The notes: generated by a model from the sequence alone, not told the origin. Shown: positions 46,767 through 58,997, numbered from the stretch's first letter. The stretch: DNA of 64,000 bases from Trileptium ribeirensis (GCA_030248225.1 JASANE010027935.1:1-64000); one strand, 5' to 3'. Program-made: numbers and translations.

Positions 46767-47354
46767 GAAACACATAAATAATCCCATTTTATATCAACCA
46801 AATCCAGTGTACAGCTTGTTTCCAATATTTTAAAAGCTTCTATCATACCATTGTAATCTGTTGATATCTAGTGGTCAATCCAGTTACCTAGAACATGCTG
46901 TAAAAGTTGTGTTATCCAGATATCGTGCATGACTTCGTTAGTTTCTTGTACCTATATGCTCAGACAGCCACTAAGTTCTGTAACCGAAACTTTTGTAATC
47001 AGCTACAACTTTTGTTATTGTGTTCTCGTTCTAATATTTATATTTTTGCAACGCCAGGTATTAAATTTGTAAATACGCGGGACTATACTTATCGCTACAT
47101 GTGTGTGAGACACATATCGGTGATTAATAGCTAATATCTTTACCTTATATAGTTAATAGATATTCGTTTTTGTCCTTATTAGGAGAAGTCTTGTGCCCAA
47201 ATTAATATTTATGGTGTTCAAAATAAGGACCTAGACTTCTTGTGAAAAATATGTATGCCCATATAATACGTACTTTTGCTACCAGACTGCTGAATACGGG
47301 TACATTTCGCACTACCCGGGTACCCTGGAGGCAGTGCCTATGCTTAGTGTTGAC

Positions 47355-47454
47355 TTCATTTGTTACCTAACCTAAATAATGACAACTAATAGCTGATATT
47401 ATTTGTTTGAATTTATGTTTTATAGTGATACTGAGCTTTAGCAAAGGCCATACA
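47355..47454. other. Short spacer
   Basis: About 100 bp of A+T-rich sequence between the hAT-like element and an F10 copy, nothing seen. Confidence 0.4.
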
Positions 47455-47830
47455 TTCACGAGGTCAGAGGTCCCAGGGGGAAGCTAGTGCTGCGGGAAGA
47501 TAAGGGAAGCCCAGGATTGACAAATTTTCGAAATTTTTTCGGAATCAAAAGTGTTGCTAGTTTTTGGTAATTTTCCTAATTTTTTCCAATTTCGTCAAGT
47601 TATTGCCAATTTTACCAATTTTCCATTTTTTTCCAATTTTATCCCGGGTTTTGCCAATTTTACCATGGTTATTGAATGGTTTTCGCTAAAAGTTTTCGCC
47701 TGCCCAGTGTACGAGTAGGGGTGTAGAACGTGGCCTGGAGGAGCCTCAGGCTACCTGCCTTCCAAAACGTATTGGTGGTTCGTCCGAGGGTGTCCGACGC
47801 CTCAGGGGTATAAAAGGCTGATTTCCTATG
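47455..47830 (+). repeat. F10 element with CCAATTTT-type core
   Basis: The left arm is G+C-rich (GGGAAGCCCAGG). The core is a degenerate array of TTGCCAATTTTACCAATTTT-like runs (47520-47680). The right arm contains GTGGCCTGGAGGAGCCTCAGG and TCCGACGCCTCAGGGG. An inverted relative lies at 49640-49990. Confidence 0.55.
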
Positions 47831-49639
47831 ATCATATGTATGAGGCCTCTATGAACATGTACGGTATAAGCTCTAAACAGCTTTCCATATCATCCTGAAG
47901 GCCGTTGTAAGACTTAACTAAGTCAAAGTAAGTTAGCAAACTACAGTCAGCGGATCATCTAACTCAAAACTGTGAAGTTATTTGAACTATCTATTTCTTT
48001 GTTATGGATCCGGGTACGTTTTCGATTACAAAATACGTAGTCAACCTTAGAAAAAATTGTGTGAGAAGCACATTTTTACTGACTACATTGCATGCAAAAA
48101 CAGATATAACGCTTCACATCTGGAAAATGATTTAGTTATGCTTACACAAGCACCTATAATTGTGTTAAAAAGTTTAGACCATTCATGATATTCGTGAGCC
48201 ATGAAATTAAATTGGCTAAGAAAACCTAAGTAAGAGGCCTGCTACATCCTTGCGTAAATTTTAAAGAATATAAACCCCATAATTTTTGACGCAAATATTT
48301 TGATTTGCCAAGTCCTAAATAGGAATTTCAGATATTCAAATTTGCCAAATATCGGCCAGTTTATAATACTATAACTCCCTGTACTTCGTCCGTAATGCCC
48401 AGACGTATCTGAGGTAATTTAGTAGGAATCTTCACATATCTGGCGAAACTGGTATTTAGAAAACTCAGAAATTTAAAGTGAAACATTGATTTTTGGAATT
48501 GCCTGATAAATCATTACTATTTGTTAAGGTAAGCCTTTAGTTTAAGGATTAAACTTAGTGGAAGACTTAGCCTTTTGGAGTCATTTTAAAACGCTTTGTC
48601 TAGGCATACACTTAATGCGTAGCCTTAAGCGTCTTAAGCCTCATAATAAAAGCACAGAGAGCACAGTTTAGGCACCCACGCGATGCGATGTCATGCAGAA
48701 TATAGGCAGTGCACCGCCACTGCACACCAATTGCTAATAACGCACAGGTATTGTTACATGTGACGTGAAATACGGAGCACCATTTCTATACCGCGAAGGC
48801 AATGGTAGCGACCATATCTACGATTCGCGTTAAGTTGTGGTGCCAATATATGCAATGCGCATGAAATAGGGATATTCAAGCCAATGCCTGGTGTGCTATG
48901 GTAGAGATTATATATACAGCCATGGACCAATGGTCGCTACCATATATACAATTTAAGATGATGGTCAGGTTTTATTCTTCCCGAAACCAAGGTTTAGTTT
49001 AAGAGTTAGACTTGGTCTAACGTTTATGTTTCTTACGATTTATTGTTACTATAAAGTGTAAGTTAGGTGTAAGGATCAAGGCCATGATTAGTGTAAGCTT
49101 TAGCTGGCGTATGAATACAGTTTTCATTAGACTTAATCTCATAACGATAGGACGTAAGTTACGCTTTAGGTTTTGCTCATGCTATAATAAGCGTTAGAGT
49201 TGGCCAGAGGTTTTACAATAGCTTATCACTTGAATTAATAGCGCAATGCATATACTTAATCGATGCTCACACTGCGTCATAACGCGATATCATCCGACCT
49301 AGATTCGATCCAATCTGATTGCATACGAACAAACTCTGTGGCTACCGAATGTGCGTTTATTGTCTATGTGTTTTACATAGCATCATTAGATTCGGACTCT
49401 GGAAAACCGGGCACCCGATCGAATTGAATGTAGTGTGAGGACTCCAAATTGAATGATATAACGTCATATCAGATTGGAATGTACGTAATGTGAACGTAAT
49501 GAACGTATTGTTGGTCCAAGGTTCATACATACTTTACTTTAAGAGTTCAGACATAGTTTCCTTTAGAATTATTCTGTCAGTGGGGCTGGGCCCTACAGTT
49601 AAGCCAAGTCTAAATAGGATATAATAATAAGAGTCGACA
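47831..49639. other. Intergenic, no supported gene
   Basis: A+T-rich, with faint AAGCCTTTAGTTTAAGG / GACTTAGCC motifs (48530-48640) recalling F4. ATGGTAGCGACCAT (about 48803) and its inverse ATGGTCGCTACCAT (about 48931) are about 115 bp apart. No coding region recognised. Confidence 0.4.
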
Positions 49640-49990
49640 AGGTAGCGGAAGTCGCCCCTAAAGATGGAGCCCAACTCAAGTCAAATCAAACCCGCCCCAA
49701 CCTGAAAGCTATGAAAAAATAGCCGAAAATAGCTTGCTAATAGACAAAAATTAGGGTAAAACTGGCAAAAATAGAAGAAATTAGGAAAAATTTATCGCAA
49801 ATTGTCCAAAATTACGGAAAATTTTTGGAAAATTTGAAAAAAATTTCGAGTTCCTAGAAATTTCAAAAATTTGCTCCACCTGGGCTACCCTCCCTTCCCG
49901 AGGAAGCGTTGAATTCAAAGAATAGGCGTAGTCAAGGGAGGCACGCAGGCGTGCCCCTTGCTTGCTTCGTACCCACCTAAAATGAAATAG
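49640..49990 (-). repeat. F10 element, inverted copy
   Basis: Read on the minus strand it gives CTCGGGAAGGGAGGGTAGCC, then CAGGTGGAGCAAATTTTTGA, then a degenerate AATTTTTCC-type core, parallel to 47490-47680. The predicted minus frame over it is a by-product of the repeat. Confidence 0.5.
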
Positions 49991-52080
49991 AACAGTGAGG
50001 TCCACGTTTATGTGCGAAAAGTGTGTTTAACTTGTGCCCCACTAGCACATTCAGTGCACCTCCATGCAAAAGTGCAAGCTATGCTCGTGCTTCTAAGGAT
50101 TAAACGTAAAGTTTAAACGTTGCAAATATTCAGTATTTATTACAACAATTCCTACAATTGGTTATGAGGTATATCTTGCATAACTTAACCCACAACTGTT
50201 GCACACCGCCACTAAATGTGTAATACAAAGGGAGAATATTGCTAGACAAGCTAATGGCATCAAGCTTTCCTTCCCGTATACAAATCAGACTGTCTAGTAG
50301 CACCATTTTGTAAATTTCCCAAGGCTGCATACCAAAAAAATCTGGAGAAATATGTCGACTCCCATGTGTGCCATTAAAAGATTGGATATAAAAGCGAAAA
50401 ACACGTAGAAATAAAGTTGCATAACTTCTTATTTACTGGTATTACCCCAATTTTGCCGTATTTCGCTAAAAATACATTAAATATGTTTTCGGAATCTACA
50501 GATTAAAAGTGAGCACTATAGTGGGACCATTAATCAGCCTAAAATAAATTAATGATATTTATCGATGATAAAACTAGGAATTAATAATATATATCGTATT
50601 AATAAACTGATTTTGATTAATAGAAATATGTTAGAAAAATTTCGCTACAGAAAAATTTAAAATTAAGCCATCTCTTTCTCATATTGCAATTGCTCTAATA
50701 ACTTACAGTAGCATGTTTGGAATATTATACTAGTGCGTGAACATTAAAACATTCCTTACATGGCTAAAAGGTTAACAGCGTGACTATTGGAACCAACAAG
50801 GGTTTCCGTACAAATATCGGTTTGTTTAATTTTTCAGACCCTCTCAAAGCATCGAAACTATATCTACTAAAAACTCCAGACTGAACTTCGTAAAAGAAAA
50901 ACATAAATAATTTTCAATTAAAATTAGTTCTGGGTGTGAAATTTGAAATGTGAAATTGCTTGCGATTGCATCAAACATATATTTAGAAATTTGTAAATTA
51001 AGATAAATTTTTTTTTAATTTTTCTCACTAATCGTATTCAGATTTAGGTGCATTTTATATAAATGCTTAAATAACCATATACACATTTCAAAGTTTTCGT
51101 TCAGTTAGAGCTATTACAATACAATATTTTATAGAGCTAAAGCTGGGGCATGTACGGTTTCACGGAAAATCTAGAATAATTAAAATGGTAATTTAAAGCA
51201 TTGTTATAAAGTTGGTACTCGGAGGTTGTAAGAACCAAATATCGATGAGCGTATAACATTTGGCAATATAAATATACTGCGGCTCATTGAAGTCTGCCTC
51301 AACCAATAAAATAATAATTCCGCATTCTAATCAGAATTGAGTTACCGGTTTAGCCTATAGTTGCGAAGGAGTACAATTGGGTTTCAAATCGCATACATGT
51401 GAGAAAATTTCAGCGGTCATACAACAACGAAAACAGTGTTACAGCCAAATAGTTATAACAAAATCAATAACCTTATAAAACACATGTAGCAAACTTGAGA
51501 TGGCAAACTACATCAGAAATGTTCCACAAAGCATGGGCAAATTTCCATGACTTATCTTTATTAGAAATATATACTTCACGGTAATCAAATCAGTTTAACA
51601 GGAAAACATTAAATCGCAATTTTAATTAATTTTTGTGAATATCAGAAGAATGCAATAAAATTAGAAGAATGCAATAAAATCAGAAGAATGCAATAAAATT
51701 ATTGCATTTCAGAATTGGCTGGTCTTTGATTTTTACGATTTTATGCAATATGAAATAATTTAGCTATTCTAAATTCCCGATACTTTATACATGTCTCCTA
51801 TTGTAAAAGGCGTATCCAATATTTAAACTCCGTTGGGATAAGTGCGGTAGTGAAATATATTCCACCTGCTATGTGACAAATCATCAGGGTGTAGCTGTCA
51901 ATGATCTGAATCGTGACAGAAATGCTTCAGCATACTAGAACTGTGCAGACCTAACATTGTCATGTTGTTAGCAAATGCTGTATAATCCTTAGCAGCAGCT
52001 TCCAGATTTACAAAACCCAAGTCTTCTTATGTTTCATAATTAAACACTTTGACTAAAATGTAACGTTGTTGTCGTTGTTA
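49991..52080. other. Intergenic with a 19-bp triplicate
   Basis: 51645-51702 holds AGAAGAATGCAATAAAAT three times in direct tandem, followed by an inverted ATTGCATT. The rest is A+T-rich sequence without recognised genes. Confidence 0.5.
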
Positions 52081-52328
52081 TCTAAAAGCGTGATCACACG
52101 CTCAAACTTTTTGCTCAAATTTTGAAAGCATCTTTTTTTTTGCATTATTGGTTAATTCTGAACGTGTGAACATTGTTCAAACTTTTAAAGGATATTTCTT
52201 TAGGGTCACCTACGAGATGTATTACCTTAAAAAGTTTGATCTCAAAATTTGAAACATCATAAATTTGCTTTAAAAATCACCATCAATTTTTTTTAATCAC
52301 AAAGTTTGAGTGTGTGAACGCGCCTTTA
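52081..52328. mobile_element. Miniature inverted-repeat element (F7), single copy
   Basis: The left end (TAAAAGCGTGATCACACGCT, then CAAACTTT) and the right end (AAAGTTTGAG, then TGTGTGAACGCGCCTTTA) are inverted over about 30 bp. Internal GAACGTGTGAACATTGTTCAAAC echoes the ends. The TA at both outer edges would fit a TA-duplicating (mariner-type) element. About 248 bp, no coding capacity. Confidence 0.72.
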
Positions 52329-53289
52329 GTCAAAATAAATAAGTGTATCTGAAATTAGATAATATATAGTCATAATACTTATTTATGCAGTACTATAGTC
52401 ATCATATGCTATAGCTCATTCTTATATAAAAACGTTGATATTCTTAAGAAGAGTATGATGACACTTGTCATCTATACAATATAAACGCAGCATCGAGCAT
52501 GACTCATCATCTAGCCATCATAATGTCTTGGCACTAATTAAGCAACAACGAAACTTTAATTTGAACGAAACTACTATTTTTCTATTATTTGCGGCACGTT
52601 TGCACCACGCTATTCAAATGTGGGTGACAACATAAAGTGGGGGTGCCATAACGAAAAAAATCATATTTTCCGACTTTTGCCGAAAAGCTGTGTGGAGCCT
52701 CCCCTGTTTTGCTACCCCCCCCAATAGTATCTTGTATAACGCAAAAAATAATAATAATGTAAACACTTACTGTCATTGTCTAATATTTGGATGTATAAAT
52801 CCAATCACAATTTCTCGTCTTTGCCACATAACTCACCTCAACGCAAAAAGTATAAAAGTATGAAAGTGGATGATGAAAGTAGACATCGGTCGTAATGTTT
52901 CACCGTTTTGGATATGAGAAATGTAGTTGGTCTCTGGCTCCATGATAAAACTGCGTGAAGTTTGAGGATTTTTGATTGCATCTGTGGTTCTCAACATTTG
53001 GGGATCAAATTACACTTTATAGAATTCTTCAAAACTAACAGTATCGAGCATTCTACAAAAAACCATGGTATTTCAAGCATTATGGGTTTACACAAAATCA
53101 ATACAGATGGAAACTTTGAACGTCTTAGCTAACTATTATTTGGCTAATGTAACCTTTGGTCCCGCCAGTTTTATAACTGATATGCCATTCTCAATACACT
53201 AAGCCTTTACGTTGTGCTATACCTTAAACTTCACATTTTATAAAAGACTTATACATGCTTATAGCGCATAGAGGGTTACCCCCCATTTG
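52329..53289. other. Intergenic; small signal-peptide-like ORF at 52585-52776 (-)
   Basis: A 63-codon ATG-started minus frame (52585-52776) begins with a hydrophobic VSVYIIIIFCVIQDTIGGG and has three later cysteines. Part of it is the C-rich stretch TACCCCCCCCAATAG, so chance is likely. An F4-like motif lies at 53155-53215. No other feature. Confidence 0.25.
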
Positions 53290-53500
53290 ACACTCAGATT
53301 TCCCTCACCACGATTCGCCATCCAACCCCTCCTGACAGGTCGTCCAACCTTGGCGGTGTAGTCGGCACCGAATCCACAAGCACCGAAAGGACCAACCGAT
53401 TAGTCGCCGAGGGTGCCGCCCCCTCCCCTGGAAAAGCGAAGCCCCCTCCCCCGCCCCGAGAAGGGCTATCCCTTTCCGGGACTCGGACCTTGAGCATGTA
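53290..53500. repeat. G+C-rich repeat fragment
   Basis: A sharply G+C-rich 200-bp block in A+T-rich surroundings (CCAACCCCTCCTGACAGGTC, GTGCCGCCCCCTCCCCTGG, GGGACTCGGACCTTGAGC). Composition and the CTCGGAC motif suggest an F10-type arm. Not a gene that I can recognise. Confidence 0.35.
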
Positions 53501-53789
53501 TGCTCTTAGACCAACTAAATTTCTAAATCGGTGGGCTAACTAATCATATAACCATATACCATATAACATACGATCAGTCAATGTGACATGGGCTGGTTTT
53601 TGACTGATCGAAACAAAAATGAATGCACCTGCAAAAATGAAAATTGCATTCAGGTACCTGCTTGAGAAAAGCGAAAAAAATAATTAGTTCATTAAGACAT
53701 ATACTTTCAGCAGTTTTACTAAATCGTAATATAAACAAAACTAAACAAACAGTGCACAATTAGTGATCCGCACAACTTTTTTTGCCGAT

Positions 53790-54330
53790 ATTCAACACCT
53801 GCGACATACCTGGTTACGATAAACAACAGCCATCCAGCACCAAACGACACCTCGGCCACAACGCCCATTTCTGGCAGTCAACCGTCACATACAACAACAA
53901 ACCGGGGTCGCAAAATACCGCCCCTGGTGCCTCAACAAAGCAGCGCTGATAGGGTATCAAAATCTTCACCGGCGACCACAACATTGTCTGCAGCAAACGT
54001 TTACCAACGGTTAGCAACGTGATCGTCAGTTCGCTGCGAATATATGGCGGAAGCGGCAAAGAATGCTTTGAATGCGCGGTTTCTGTGCGTCTTGGATACA
54101 TTAAAGCTGCTCAAGTATCGACACAAGGTTAGTCGAAGCTCAAGTGTCCAACGAATTGGTCGTAATACTGTGCCGAGTCTGTCAGCCAATTGCGGAATCT
54201 AAACGATCGGTAAAACTTGGTGGCACGACACGGACAACTGCCGATCGCCTATACAATATCGAACGTCAAATAGCATCCATTGCGTCGGCTGTCGGCCAAT
54301 TTTCAATATGTGAATATAAAGTATAATTAA
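53790..54330 (+). pseudogene. Coding-like G+C-rich stretch, unidentified
   Basis: Higher G+C and long open runs on the + strand in shifting frames. One frame (about 53800-54028) is Ser/Thr/Pro-rich (SHPAPNDTSATTPISG). Another has HLGHNAHFW near 53850-53876, which recalls the L-G-H-x-A-x-x-C part of a retroelement zinc knuckle with cysteines lost. A third, to 54326, ends with a helix-like RLYNIERQIASIASAVGQ. It is directly followed by the 35-bp minisatellite. It may be a decayed retroelement gag or an old exon group. Confidence 0.25.
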
Positions 54331-55330
54331 GATTGTCATTTTATTACATTATTGAGCATAGCTTAGATTGTCGTTTTAATACTATACAGAATATAACTAA
54401 AGTTGTCGATTTATTACACTATAGAGGTATAACTAAGATAGTCGTTTTATTACAATATAGAGTATAAGTAAGATTGCCGTTTTATTACAATTACAGAATA
54501 ACTAAAGATTGCCGTTTTATTACCATATAGAAGATAACTAAGATTGTCGTTTTACTACATTATAGAGTATAACTAAGACTGTCATTTTATTACAATATAG
54601 AGTGTAACTAAGACTCTCGTTTTATTACCTTTTATAGAGTATAGCTAAAATTGTTGTTTTGTTACCTTTTATAGAGTATAACTGAGATTGTCGTTTTATT
54701 ACAATTACAGAATAACTAAGACTATCGTTTTGTTACAATATAGAGTATAATTAACATTATCGTTTTATCACAATTACAGAATAACTAAGATTATCGTTTT
54801 GTTACAATATAGTGTATAATTGAAATTGTCGTTTTATTAGAATATAGAGTAAAACTAAGATTGTCGTTTTATTACAATATAGAGTATAACTAAGATAGTC
54901 GTTTATTACAATTACAGTACAACTGAGGTTGTTGTTTACTACAATTACAGTATAACTAAGGTTGCAGTTTTATTACAATTACAGAATAACTAAGATTATC
55001 GTTTTGTTACAATATAGAGGATAACTAAGATTGTCGTTTTATTACAACATAGAGTATAACTAAGATTGTCGTTTTATTACAATATAGAGTATGACTAAGA
55101 TTATCGTTTTATTACAATATAGAGTATAACTAAGATTGTCGTTTTATTACAATATAAAGTATAACTAAGATTGTCGTTTTATTACAATATAGAGTATAAT
55201 TAAGATTGTCGTTTTATTGCAATATAGAGTATAGCTTAGATTGTCGTTTTAATACAATACAGAGTATAACTAAGGTTGTCGTTGTATTGCAATATAGAGT
55301 ATCTCGGTTTATTACAATTGCAGTATGACT
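54330..55330. repeat. 35-bp minisatellite, roughly 28 copies
   Basis: The unit reads TAACTAAGATTGTCGTTTTA then TTACAATATAGAG. The most uniform copies lie at 55020-55220 and more diverged ones at both edges. Variants with AATTACAGAATAACTAAG alternate with AATATAGAGTATAACTAAG. No unique spacers. Confidence 0.93.
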
Positions 55331-56281
55331 TCCCTAAGATTATCTTTTTGGACTTATAAAAGTATTGAGTCGCAACAGCTGGCTATAGAAACTGCTGTTG
55401 TTGCCCAACTGGTTATAGTGGACTAATATATAGTTTGACTAGGTTTGCGCCTAAAGAAATATTTGGTTAACAGTGTTTATTCTAGCCAAATACAGCATAC
55501 TAAAAGATCATAAAAAGTAGCTACCATCTAGGTGTAGACTTTGACTGTAGTGAAAGAATGTATAATCAGCTGTATAATAGTTATTAAATGTCTGGGAAAT
55601 CTCGTATAATTACCATTGTCTAAAGACCGTAGTGGTCTACTTTATATGCTATGTCAAGAAAACTTGCTGGTTTTCTGTAGTGGCCGCTATGGTTATAACT
55701 TACGTATTCCACTCACCTTTAGTATTTGTTTCATATTTGCTTTTGTTGGGCTAATGGGTGCTGTTATCTGAATGACTCTGTTGTTCTATTTATAAGATTG
55801 TTCTATTTTATAGAATGAATAATTCAATTTAATAAGTTTTGTATGAAAGACTTTGCTAGTGGGTATCCGTCTCAAAATCTGCACTGTTTCTTGACTCGAA
55901 GCTATCGCAAAAACACAAGTGTCTGGTCAACAAGTGTTGGGTTTTGTCAACATTTCTTCCACAAATGCTCCTATGTAAGAGGAGAGTTGGGTGCTGCAAA
56001 AGTGGCATTGGCAAGTGAATCGACTAACATTCGCGGCAACAGTCTTCCCTAGGGAATCTACTATTATGACGATTATTACAGTAAAGTTTTGTTAAATGTG
56101 TAATGACAAACTTCCAAAGCTACCGATATAGGTTTGCAATTTGTGGGATTCGCTGGCTTGATCTAATCTCGGAATCTACGGACACGCGCCTAGTAACGGG
56201 AGACAAGCATCTGACTTGTCGCGCAGATCAAAAAACTTGTACGCGCACACCTCTGCCCTTATAAAGAATTTTACATTATAG
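55331..56281. other. Intergenic, no supported feature
   Basis: A+T-rich. A 69-codon ATG frame (55843-56052, +) has no recognisable motif and is not called. Confidence 0.4.
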
Positions 56282-56810
56282 CGACCATTGCGGTACTTTA
56301 TAGCATTAGAAAAAGAACAGCTTAGAGCGGGGGTTCGGGGTGCTGCAGCCCCCAGACTTAGGCTTAAGTTTAGTGTATCTCTCATATAAGGACCTTAGCG
56401 TAGGCTAAGTCTAAAGCTTAGGCATCGAGACCGGCATGGCCTGTATTTTATTTCCGCCCCTCAGGGTTACTTAGGCCATACAAGTTATATGCCACTGCTG
56501 AGTTTCGCTTCGTAGTTTTTGTGTTGTAACACATTTGTTGACCATAATTATGATACTTACATGCTGTATTTGATCGGGAATATATATATTCTTCTAGTTA
56601 ATAATACGGGCCAATGTAACCTTTTAGGACGGAAGTGAAATACTTGCTATGCCGTTCTCGATATACTAAGCCTAAGCCTTAGTCTTAGCCTAAGTTAAAT
56701 TCTCCATATAGGCCATGTGCTATCCCTAAGCCTACGTCGGTTGGCTACCGTCACCGAACCCCAGCTCTAAGCTGTTGTTTTTCTAACAATACAGCGTCAG
56801 GTCATTAAGC
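56282..56810. mobile_element. F4 inverted-repeat element, full copy
   Basis: The left arm (TTAGAAAAAGAACAGCTTAG, then AGCGGGGGTTCGG) pairs with the right arm (CCGAACCCCAGCTCTAAGCT, then GTTGTTTTTCTAA) over about 45 bp. TTAGGCTTAAG and its inverse CTAAGCCTAAG lie inside both arms. Partial copies are at 235-300, 8415-8480, 17850-18055, 28125-28175, 42297-42480 and probably 29040-29100. Confidence 0.75.
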
Positions 56811-57689
56811 GTGACATGGGGCATACACAGCAATTATCCAGTAATTGGATACTTTGTATATATTAATAAACTGCACACACCCAGTGATTTCGCAGATACA
56901 ACGAACACGCTGTAATTTTAGTTTTTGTGGGACAAATGTTGTCCACGTTTTTCAGCTTTAAAATGGATAATCTATAATATCCAACATGTTTTGACCTTGA
57001 TTGGGACTTTGATTTATTGTCCTTTATCGGCATTCTCCCATAATACATCATGTACTAGCGTATATATGTATGCTAGATGATGTGCGCTATAAAAACAACA
57101 GTCGTGTTGCGCTGGCTGTTGACGACTTACAAACTACATCAGCATAATCCAGGAGTCAGTTTGACCTAAAAAATTTCTTCCCCCGAATAGTCTTTATTTT
57201 AATTCTCATCTTCTAAATTATAACATAACCATTTGGCTTCACGTACATTGATTCACGATATATACGAAAATTTAGCTAAATCAGATGCGCTATCAGATAA
57301 GAATGTTTTGTAAGAGCTGAATATACATCTATTTTTGGCCATGAAAATTATAGTGCGCTGATCCATTTCATTATATGAGTATTTCTTTGGTCTAGCCCGG
57401 TTCAAATGCAAGCAACCTAAGTATACATACTCGAGGTATCAGGGCCGGGAGGGAAGGGGTATGTGCAGGGTATAATACAATTTCGCAATTATTGTAGCTT
57501 TGAGTGAGGTCCCCGTGAGTCAGATCTCCTGCTTGCGGGTTAGGCGGGCCCTAGCCAAACCATTGCGTCATCGCATGTTTAATCCGCTTTATCTTATTCG
57601 TATAAAATACCCTTTTATCAAAACTAAAAGTTTACACCTCGGTAATGTAAATATAATTGTTAAACTTCAAACTGACGCATAAAAAAGCA
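56811..57689. other. Intergenic, no supported feature
   Basis: A+T-rich, nothing recognised on either strand. Confidence 0.4.
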
Positions 57690-57855
57690 AAACACAGAAC
57701 TACACACTCTGAAGCCTAGCTATGTAATAAAAGCCATATATTAATCGCCACAAGACATAACTCACTTAAACTAATGGTGGAAATTCAACTGGATTGTCGG
57801 CGTCGCATTTTAAGATTGGACATAGCTTAAACTATTAAAAGGCACAACTAAAACT
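57690..57855. repeat. 165-bp dispersed repeat, copy 1
   Basis: CTCTGAAGCCTAGCTATGTA and GGAAATTCAACTGGATTGTC recur in the same order at 60138-60300, about 85% alike. The two copies bracket the small secreted-protein gene, its upstream region and an F3 element. Confidence 0.85.
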
Positions 57856-58754
57856 CTACACTCCACTGATTCATCTAAATTGTTGTGACCAGACACTAAA
57901 AACTTGTCCCGTACGTTATAATGGTAGGTGCAAACTAAAGTCCTAATTTTCTTAGATTGCTGGATCACGTTTATGCGGGCTTTTAACGAATGAAAAGGTG
58001 AATTCATAGTTACTTGCGCGTTACAATTCTAGAAAAACAATTTGAAAAATCAAACTGTATCGTTAATAAATAACCAATATAAAACGGATTTTAAAATGTC
58101 AGGATAAGCTTATATTTAATTCAAATTACATATCTGTCAAAAATGTTTATTATTTGTAGACTACTCCAAGATGAAGACTTTGCTGCATACTACTATGTAT
58201 ATATTGTGCAAAAACTAGCTTTGATAAAGTGCTTGCAGGTTAATACAAACTAACTCAGTGTTTGCTTGGGCAATATATGCAACTTGCCTTAGTGTTCAAA
58301 ATTCCTAATAATTCGCTTAGCATGTAGTCGCAGATAGAAACATTATAATAAGCATTTTGAAAACAAATTTTTCCATATATGGCTGTAGCCTCTTCTCAGC
58401 TTAACCGCAGGTTTTGTTTGAATCTTGGTGATGGTCAAAAATACAAAAATTTCGTCGTTTGGCAATGCTCAAGCACGGCTTCTTATCAATGACAAAATTT
58501 GTAATCACAAACCCGAATCGGTTCCTGAAAAATAGTTTGTTAACATCAGATTTTTACTTACGAATTTCATTGACTTAAACAAACCCAAACACAAACAGTA
58601 AGTATCGAAATGTTTATTCAAAGTTGCTATTTACGTATTTCTACTTATTAAACACTTATTATAAAGTCTTTTACTGTAGCAGCCGACAAACTCCGTTTTT
58701 TAATAAATCTTCAGCGCACAAGTCAGTCATTCCACATTTCAAATGTTCAGTCGA
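57856..58754. other. A+T-rich flank, 3' side of paralogue 2
   Basis: No gene recognised. On the minus strand an AATAAA lies at 58613-58618, about 137 bp after the stop codon of the small gene, a plausible poly(A) signal. Confidence 0.45.
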
Positions 58755-58997
58755 TTACCCGAACCACTGAACTTCAGGTATTGTCTTTTTGGCCACGGCA
58801 CCACGTGACCACCGGCCGTAACCTTGTGCGGTATCCGTTGCCGCTGCATACACTTTGCCTGACAACAATCTCATTGGGGTGTCGCTTTCTTTTCCAATCG
58901 ACATGAACTTGTATCGAGAACCATACGCTCCGCTGGAGTTGTGTAGAATAACTTGGCTTATAGCAAAAACAACAATTAGTAATCGATGATCCTGCAT
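58755..58997 (-). CDS. Small secreted protein, putative peptide precursor, paralogue 2
   Basis: 80 codons, single exon, ATG at 58997 (GCGAAATGC), stop TAA, AATAAA about 137 bp on. Residues 1-24 are a signal peptide (LLIVVFAISQVIL core). The mature part has SRYKFMSIGKESDTPMRLLS (27-46), GKVYA, GYGRWSRG (61-68) and a tail KKTIPEVQWFG. It shares R-Y, G-K-E-S-x-T-P, G-x-x-Y, G-Y-x-R-W-S-R-G, P and W-x-G with 39326-39571, with no gap through most of the alignment. The terminal Gly directly before the stop is a C-terminal amidation signal. R-W-S-R and K-K are possible cleavage sites. No cysteine is present. I do not recognise a named family. Confidence 0.75.
   Translation of the reverse strand: MQDHRLLIVVFAISQVILHNSSGAYGSRYKFMSIGKESDTPMRLLSGKVYAAATDTAQGYGRWSRGAVAKKTIPEVQWFG

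Larger units (their letters stand above)
44737..47346. mobile_element. hAT-like non-autonomous element with 8-bp target duplication
   Basis: Flanked by GTGCTGAC (44729-44736) and GTGTTGAC (47347-47354), an 8-bp duplication with one change, the size typical of hAT transposons. Ends TAGGCATGGGTA and (reverse complement) TAAGCATAGGCA agree at 9 of 12 positions. Sub-terminal GGGACCCGTAACCCCG / TACCCGGGTACCC blocks also correspond. About 1 kb of its own sequence has no transposase motif. The rest is a second element inserted inside it (45169-46766). Confidence 0.78.
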
